Shown piece by piece: positions 58,522-64,000 of a stretch of DNA of 64,000 nt. The position numbers were made by a program, and so were the translations under genes. The stretch is from Ceratopteris richardii. Lineage: Eukaryota; Streptophyta; Polypodiopsida; Polypodiales; Pteridaceae. The stretch spans positions 94,882,937 through 94,946,936 of the forward strand of contig CM035427.1 of assembly GCA_020310875.1 (NCBI GenBank). Reading direction: 5' to 3'. The notes below the pieces were generated by a model. The model was not told the DNA's origin, did not search any database, and saw only the letters and a program-made list of their open reading frames with translations. Within the stretch, counting starts at the first letter, position 1. Every line of letters begins with the position of its first letter.

Positions 58522-59851
58522 CTAAGAATTATGTACTACACATGCTGAATCATTCACAGATTTTTCATTGTCTATGAGCTTATACAACCCACGACATAAT
58601 ATGCTAGAAGCAATAATCTCATCGCCATTTGATAGAGCATGAACTGTACATCTGTCATCAACAAATTTCGCAATCAAACCAATCTTGGATAAAGTTAAAA
58701 ACTGATAATAGATTCTTCTTGATCCCTTGGACAAATAAAGCATCCGACAATGTAAAAGAACTACCATCAATAGTAATCAGAATTATCTTACCAATTCCCA
58801 TGAGAGAATAAGAGTTGTTGGCACATGTGATAGTATTCTCTGTAGGGGCATGCTCAAGTGAAGTGAAAAAATTATGTTTCGAGGTAATATGTTTGGTTGC
58901 CCCACTATCAAAGTACCAAACATCTAAGTCTACTATAGACATACACTGTTTAGGAGAAGAGGGGTCAAAACTGCTAATAGTAGTGAACCCATTCTTCATT
59001 CTACACTAGATTACCAGAATTTGTTTTGGGTGTAGAGGCCTCTGCAACAACTATTCCAATCTCCTTTTTCTTTGCCTCTTTCGCATCCAGTTTTGGACAA
59101 TTCTTTATGACATGATCATTTGCTTTACAATACTTGCAAAACAATTTCTGCTTTTTGTTTTCTTGTCATCTCTGGCATCCCTCTTTGATTGTGTAGAATT
59201 ATTAGATATCTACTTACTAGTAGAAGAGCTCCATTTATCTTTGCCCTTCTAACTAGCTAGGAAGCTTGATTTGCAACATGCATAATGGACCTTTTCTGCC
59301 TAGACTGATCTTCGTACAACAAAATAGAGACTAACTCCTCAAATGTTAAGGCATTTGGATTGCCTTTCATCATCAAACAAAGAGTAGAAGCAAAACTCTC
59401 ATATGAATGAAGAAGACCACTTAGAACAGTATGCACAAGTGAATTGTCGGGCAAGACTTCATCAGCAAAAATCAATTGTTCCTTCAAATCTTTGATCTTT
59501 GTCAGAAAACTATCCATGGAATCTCCTTCATTCATGTGCTCACTCTCCAATTGTTTTCATAGGTAAGCAACATGAGCCTCATTCCTTGCCTGGTATAAAG
59601 TGGTAACAGAATCCCAAGCATCCTTAGCTGTTCTACAAGAGTGAATGTGAGAAGTAATGGCACGTTTGACAGACAAGGCTATCAATGCATGTGCCTAAGC
59701 ATCTCTCCCATCCCAACAAATTTGCTCTATATTAGGTGCAGCAAAAACTGCAACATGAGCAGGAATCTGCAGAATATCACCATCTTCAACACCATCAACA
59801 TCAGCTTCAATACATGTATTTGCAAGTGTAATAGGACATTTTTCAACACCT
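58522..59851 (-). pseudogene. Cop1-D gag and protease, 5' truncated
   Basis: From the right: an incomplete gag beginning near VEKCPITLA, ALIALSVKRAITSHIHSC, ESEHMNEGDSMDSFLTKIKD followed by LKEQLIF (Gln, not TAG), a damaged zinc knuckle, VWYFDSGATKHIT (intact D-S-G), and YKLIDNEKSVNDSACVVHNS. It breaks off at about 59851, so the gag N-terminus, PBS and 5' LTR are lost. Confidence 0.88.
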
Positions 59852-60522
59852 AGTAGATCTAACACCATCTAATCACATGTAGATAGACATAATTGTACAA
59901 CTTCTTTAGTTCTATTAGGAGGAAAGCAATGTAGCACCATACATGCATTCAAAGAATAGGTAATTAAACACATTGGATATCTTACTAGTAAAGATGTAAC
60001 CCGATTTTGTATGCAACATGAACCAAAAACTAAGTATCTAGGTTTTGAACTAACTCCAAAGATTGATCATAATTTTTTTTATAGCTTTGTATATTTCACA
60101 AAGCTTCATTTAGATGATCTATTTTACCAAGAGACCAAAATTACATGGGCATAGTACAAAGCTTCTATTGTCAAATTATCATGCTTGAAGACCTAGGTAA
60201 GGTAACATAATACTTGTTTCTATGAAAGTCAATTCAAGGGTCTCTCAAAAATTGATAAGCATTCTATTTTCCATGAATATGTGTCATCATTTTTATGTTC
60301 TATTGATGCTAAAGCACGTGAATATATGTTTTTTCATTTGCAAGATTCCAAATGCAAATCAGATCTTATTGAGGATAGGCCTTGTGCAAGATCTTGTAAG
60401 GCGGTACATTAAGAAGCAAAGGACCATTGCTAAATTTACAAATGATTGAAAAGAAGACCTTAAAAGAGAGTGAAAACAACCAATTTCCAATGAATGACCT
60501 ACTTTTTGCTATATTCTAGGGA
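59852..60522. other. Unassigned AT-rich DNA
   Basis: No domain recognised. A short plus-strand open frame at 60222-60449 (IPNANQILLRIGLVQDLVRR) has no known motif. Confidence 0.4.
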
Positions 60523-60720
60523 TGTACATGCGGAGAGGAACAACAGGTTCCTTGCTCAAGGGATAGCCAAGGCCAAAAGCTAGAGATTTCATACAAGGTA
60601 CCTACTTATGATGACCAAATGAGTAGAGGAACATTAGAGAAAACTCTAAAAGGTGACTAGGCAAGGGCTGTAAATAGGTTGGGAGGTGAGTCCTAGGTAT
60701 ATTATTCTCCACTTCTCACA
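60523..60720 (+). repeat. Solo 198-bp LTR (third copy)
   Basis: Exactly 198 bp from TGTACATGC to CTTCTCACA, the same length as 6949-7146 and 8151-8348 but with many substitutions. The TATA box is degraded to GTAAATA. No PBS follows (CTTTCACTC instead) and no duplication flanks it, so it is an old solo LTR or 3' end. Confidence 0.85.
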
Positions 60721-61115
60721 CTTTCACTCAACAAGCATCAGTGGAGGAGGTGTTAAAAAATTTTAGTAATGTCAAACAACTCATGGAATCTCTATCTTTT
60801 TTGGCTTCTTCTTTCGAACCTTCAAGAATTCCTAATACCAAAATATGTGTCTAGTATGACTCTTTTGAACATGGGAAAGTTTTAAATATGCTTTGTCCAA
60901 TAACTTGGTTTTTATTCAGGACAACATGATTTTTGATGCAAAGATGGGAGAAAAGGTTGCCAACAATTTTAGATGAGCTAGAATGAAAAGTTTTTCTTCT
61001 CGATGCTAATACTTATGTATGCCAAATCATGGAAAAAATGGAGGGAAATGGAGTATGGCAAAAGGTTTTGAGATTGCTTGATCATGGTAAGATGCATCAA
61101 GAAGTTCCTAAATGT
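60721..61115. other. Unassigned sequence before Cop1-F
   Basis: No motif recognised. A reading such as MQRWEKRLPTILDELE is present but unsupported. Confidence 0.35.
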
Positions 61116-61343
61116 TGTTGGAGTTTGAGGTCTGCAGAAGCACACAAACGACACAAGGAAGAAGAAGAAACTTGGAGCACAACACACAATATTGAATGTA
61201 TTACCAAGACAATGGACAAAGATAAGTAACCCGTTAGGTTTATAGGAATATATACAAGCTAGAGGAAAAAGACCTTCTAAATAGGGAAAAGTGCCCTGGT
61301 GGTCCTAATTTTCTCACACACATCACTACCAAAAAGGTCAACA
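61116..61343 (-). repeat. 3' LTR of Cop1-F
   Basis: About 228 bp; on the plus strand TGTTGGAGTTTGAGG to GGTCAACA, with CCTAAATATA changed to CCAAAAAGG near the end. Confidence 0.9.
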
Positions 61344-61384
61344 AATCCCCCCTGGGAGTGATGTAGTAAACGAGGAGCTGGCAC

Positions 61385-62060
61385 TCATGTATAAGGAAGT
61401 TCCAACCTATGTGATATCAATCCACAAAAGTAAGTAAGTCCAAAGCTTTGTGGAAAAGCTTCAAACTTCTCTTTAGGCAGAGCCTTTGTGAAAAGGTTTG
61501 CAACATTCTCCTGTGTGGGCACATATGCCAAACTGATCTCTCCCACAGAGAACCTCTCCCTAACATAATGATAATGCACCTCAATGTGCTTAGTGCGAGC
61601 ATGGACCACAGGGTTCCTCACAACTGCCCATGTGCTTTGACTATCAGTAAAGAAGGTGGTGGAAGAAGATTGACCAACACCCAAATCAGCCATAAGGCGT
61701 CTGAGCCACACACACTTAAAAGTAGTTGTTGTATACTCAACCTCACAACTAGAAGTGACCACAGTAGGCTACTTCTTACTCAACCAAGATATGCATGAGC
61801 TACCAAGCATGATGCAAAAACCACTAGTGGACACACAAGTGTCATAGCAACCAGCCCAATCAGAGTTAGAAAAAGCATGTAAATTTGGCGGTAGTGATCC
61901 CCCTTGGGATAAACCGATCCAAGTAGCCAGGTGCCACTCAAGTAGCAAAAGTAAATCTCGCGGTAGTGATGCCCCCTTGGGATACCAACCCAAGTAGCCA
62001 GGTACCACTAAAGTAGCGAAAGATGTGCTTAACTGCCTGCCAATGCTTGATAGCTCAACA
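61385..62060 (-). pseudogene. Cop1-F RNase H with internal duplication
   Basis: SNSDWAGCYDTCVSTSGFC, CEVEYTTTTFKCVWLRRLMA, TDSQSTWAVVRNP and ARTKHIEVHYHYVRERF are present, so the catalytic acidic residues are kept. A roughly 70-bp stretch upstream of SNSDWAGC is duplicated in tandem. The C-terminus (FTKALPKEKFEAF) shifts frame near the end. Confidence 0.9.
61889..62022. repeat. About 70-bp tandem duplication in Cop1-F
   Basis: Two units, each GCGGTAGTGAT[C/G]C... then CCCTTGGGAT and AAGTAGCCAGGT[G/A]CCACT, at about 61889-61958 and 61959-62022. Other Cop1 copies have one unit. Confidence 0.9.
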
Positions 62061-62187
62061 ATGCATAAAACTCCTCATCTGTGAGACAACAAATTGAATA
62101 TTTGGTCAAGTAATGCATAAGTAAATCAAGCATCCAACAATTGCTGATAGAGAACAACATCAAATGCATCTCCAACATCATGAAGAC

Positions 62188-62937
62188 TCAATCGTAAACC
62201 TGTTTCCATAGGAGTGGCAATAGGTTTGCAGACTTCAAGGCCAAACACTGCAATAATGTGTCAATATATTTTGTTTGAAATAAAGCTATGCTGCCATCAA
62301 CTTGCATAAACTCAATGCCCAAATAATGATGCAAATGCCCCAAATCTGACATCTCAAATGCTGCATGCAAATCAGCCTTAAAGTCGGCAATATGCTTCTC
62401 ATTCGGACCACTGAGCAACATGTCATCAACATAGACAACAATCATCAGAAGCACATCATTTGCACGCTTAACATATAAGGTGCTCTCAGTTGGACTGTTC
62501 TCAAAACAATGTGCAATCAAGTAGGCATGTATCTTTTCATACCAAGCTTGTGGTGCTTGCTTCAAACCATATAATGCCTTTTTCAACCTGCATAATTTTT
62601 TCATGTCCTTTTTGCACAAAACCATGGGGCTAAAAACATACACTTCTTCATGTAAGTCACCATCCAAAAATGCAATTTTAATGTCCAACTGGTGTACATT
62701 CCAGCCATGATGAGCTTCAAGTGCACAGATTTTATGAACAGTAGTCATTCGGCATGTAGGAGCAAAGGTCTCATGAAAATTGATGCCTCTTTCTTGAGCA
62801 TAACCTTTTGCAACAAGCCTAGCCTTAGACCTATCAAATGTTCCCTTAAGCTTACACTTCAGCTTGTATACCCACTTAGTGTCGATGGGCTTCTTGCCAA
62901 GAGTCAAGTCACATAAAGAAGAGGTACCATTCTTCAT
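62188..62937 (-). pseudogene. Cop1-F reverse transcriptase
   Basis: An uninterrupted stretch of about 249 codons: MKNGTSSLCDL, DTKWVYKLKCKLKGTFDRSK, ARLVAKGYAQERGINFHETF, HQLDIKIAFLDGDLHEEVYV, LYGLKQAPQAWYEKIHAYLI, VVYVDDMLLSG and MSDLGHLHHYLGIEF. All catalytic aspartates are in place, the best-kept RT of the family here, though HETFAP replaces DETFAP. Confidence 0.93.
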
Positions 62938-62939
62938 AA

Positions 62940-64000
62940 TAGCATCATATTACGATTGCATAGTAGCCATCCAATTTTCATAATTTTGTGATTCATCAAA
63001 TGAAACATACTCATTCTCATCACAAGGACTAGAGGTAGCCATAGCATAGCAATGTAATGCAAAAGAAGCACTATGAGAGCATGAATGAGTACGATATGAC
63101 ACAGGTGCATCTAAGTTGCTATCTTGCAAAGTTTGCACCAGTCATTTAGGCATAGTTTCTACCTCCTCTATATCAAATCTCTCATGTAAATCTACATAAA
63201 AAATGGAATGATGTATATCATCATGTGGATCCTGCAAAGGCTAAGGAATTGCCTAATTTGGACCAGCACTAGACTGTCCACCTCTAAAAAGGGGCAGCAA
63301 AGTGTCATACACATCTTCAGGGCTAATTGATGTCTCCTAGTACACGAAAGTAATGGTTGAATGCATCTTCCGCAAAAACAACATCACGGCTAACCAAAAT
63401 GCATTTAGTATATGGATGATATAGAGGACAACCTTTGCTTTCAGAACTATACCCAACAAAAATACATTTCACTAATTTAACATCCAATTTCTTACATTGT
63501 TATTTAGGCACTAATGCATATGTCAGACAACCAAAGACACGTAGATGATCAATAGATAGCTTGCAACCATGCCAAGCCTCATATAGAGTGATAGTCTAAA
63601 ATGCTTTAGTGGGAGACATGTTCAGTACATATGTTGCACACATAACAGCCTCAAGCCAGAAACTATGTGGTAAAGCCTGACTCTTGATGATACACCTCGC
63701 CATCTCCATGAGTGATTTGTCCTTCCTTTTAGCAACTCCATTGTGTTGAAGTGTACACAACACTCTACATTGATGTTTTATCCCACGTTCAACCAAAAAT
63801 GCATTAGAATCAAAGACATATGTTCGCCCTGATCAGAATAGAGGGTGCCCATTTTACATGCTGACATATTTTTAGCCAAAACCAAAAACTTTTTGAAGCA
63901 CATAAACACTTTAGACTTTGCTTCCAATTGATATACCCATGCATGCCTAGAAAAATCATCAATGAAAGTCACCAAGTAAAGGTAGTTCCCAAAAGAAAGC
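62940..64000 (-). pseudogene. Cop1-F linker and integrase (partial)
   Basis: From the window edge: VTFIDDFSRHAWVYQLEAKS (first Asp), a shifted DQGEHMSLILMHF, ERGIKHQCRVLCTLQHNGVA (catalytic region damaged by a shift), MEMARCIIKSQALPHSFWLE, ATYVLNMSPTKAF, then a degenerate C-terminal part and the linker LDAPVSYRTHSCSHSASF. Multiple stops. Confidence 0.88.

Larger units (their letters stand above)
53158..59851 (-). mobile_element. Cop1-D, copia element interrupted by Cop4
   Basis: The 3' LTR and RNase H tail (53158-53577) and the region from RT back to gag (57660-59851) belong to one Cop1 copy. Between them is Cop4. Part of RT and most of RNase H are missing at the junction, the integrase core is deleted, and the 5' LTR and gag start are lost. 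The LTR begins GTTTGAGGTCT on its inner end, as in Cop1-F, so D and F form a subfamily apart from A, B and C. Confidence 0.88.
61116..64000 (-). mobile_element. Cop1-F, Ty1/copia element running off the window
   Basis: 3' LTR, RNase H, reverse transcriptase, linker and part of integrase in Cop1 order on the minus strand. The 5' half lies beyond 64000. Sequence features of its LTR ally it with Cop1-D. Confidence 0.92.

Overview
The window is plant nuclear DNA made almost entirely of nested transposable elements. The evidence is many Ty1/copia and some Ty3/gypsy LTR retrotransposons with plant-type primer-binding sites (TGGTATCAGAGC, complementary to initiator tRNA-Met), a spliced hAT transposase with GT-AG introns, and long dinucleotide and hexanucleotide arrays. 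The species cannot be fixed from the sequence; a fern or another plant with a large genome is my guess. There is no operon-like organisation, CRISPR array, rRNA or tRNA gene. Labels such as Cop1-A are local names used only here.

Layout. 1-600: debris of a minus-strand gypsy element. 603-4917: Cop1-A (+), a copia with a 230-bp LTR, 3' truncated. 4918-8150: unassigned repeats and two near-identical 198-bp LTRs facing each other (TRIM-like). 8400-11671: Cop2 (-). 11678-16020: Cop1-B (+), complete with 5-bp duplication TGATC. 16026-18900: unassigned repeats. 18928-20034: the only host-gene-like locus, an HSP20-like protein with shifted frames and one clear intron. 21344-29540: a hAT element whose four-exon transposase (-) is split by Cop3 (24478-28805, duplication TGATC); Cop3 itself carries a 541-bp hAT MITE in gag (8-bp duplication CATCGAAA). 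This is a dated three-level nest. 29540-31340: a poly(A)-ended fragment and an unrecognised broken coding region. 31341-33470: LTR, PBS and GC-rich leader of another element, with 95-bp tandem repeats. 33480-36330: very old copia (+). 37780-43870: very old copia (-) interrupted by a tandem LTR-leader-LTR array. 43874-53157: old gypsy (+), itself interrupted by Cop1-C (44969-50029, duplication GAATG). 53158-59851: Cop1-D (-), interrupted by Cop4 (-) with a 990-bp LTR. 60523-60720: solo 198-bp LTR. 61116-64000: Cop1-F (-), leaving the window.

How the parts work together. Nearly all coding regions are retrotransposon gag, protease, integrase, reverse transcriptase and RNase H remnants with nonsense changes (many of the CAG-to-TAG type) and frameshifts. 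No copy looks autonomous. The best biology is the order of insertion, the shared defects among Cop1 copies, the non-autonomous structures (Cop3 lacking reverse transcriptase, the 198-bp LTR family, the hAT MITE) and one possible host gene. Percent identities quoted are hand counts and approximate.
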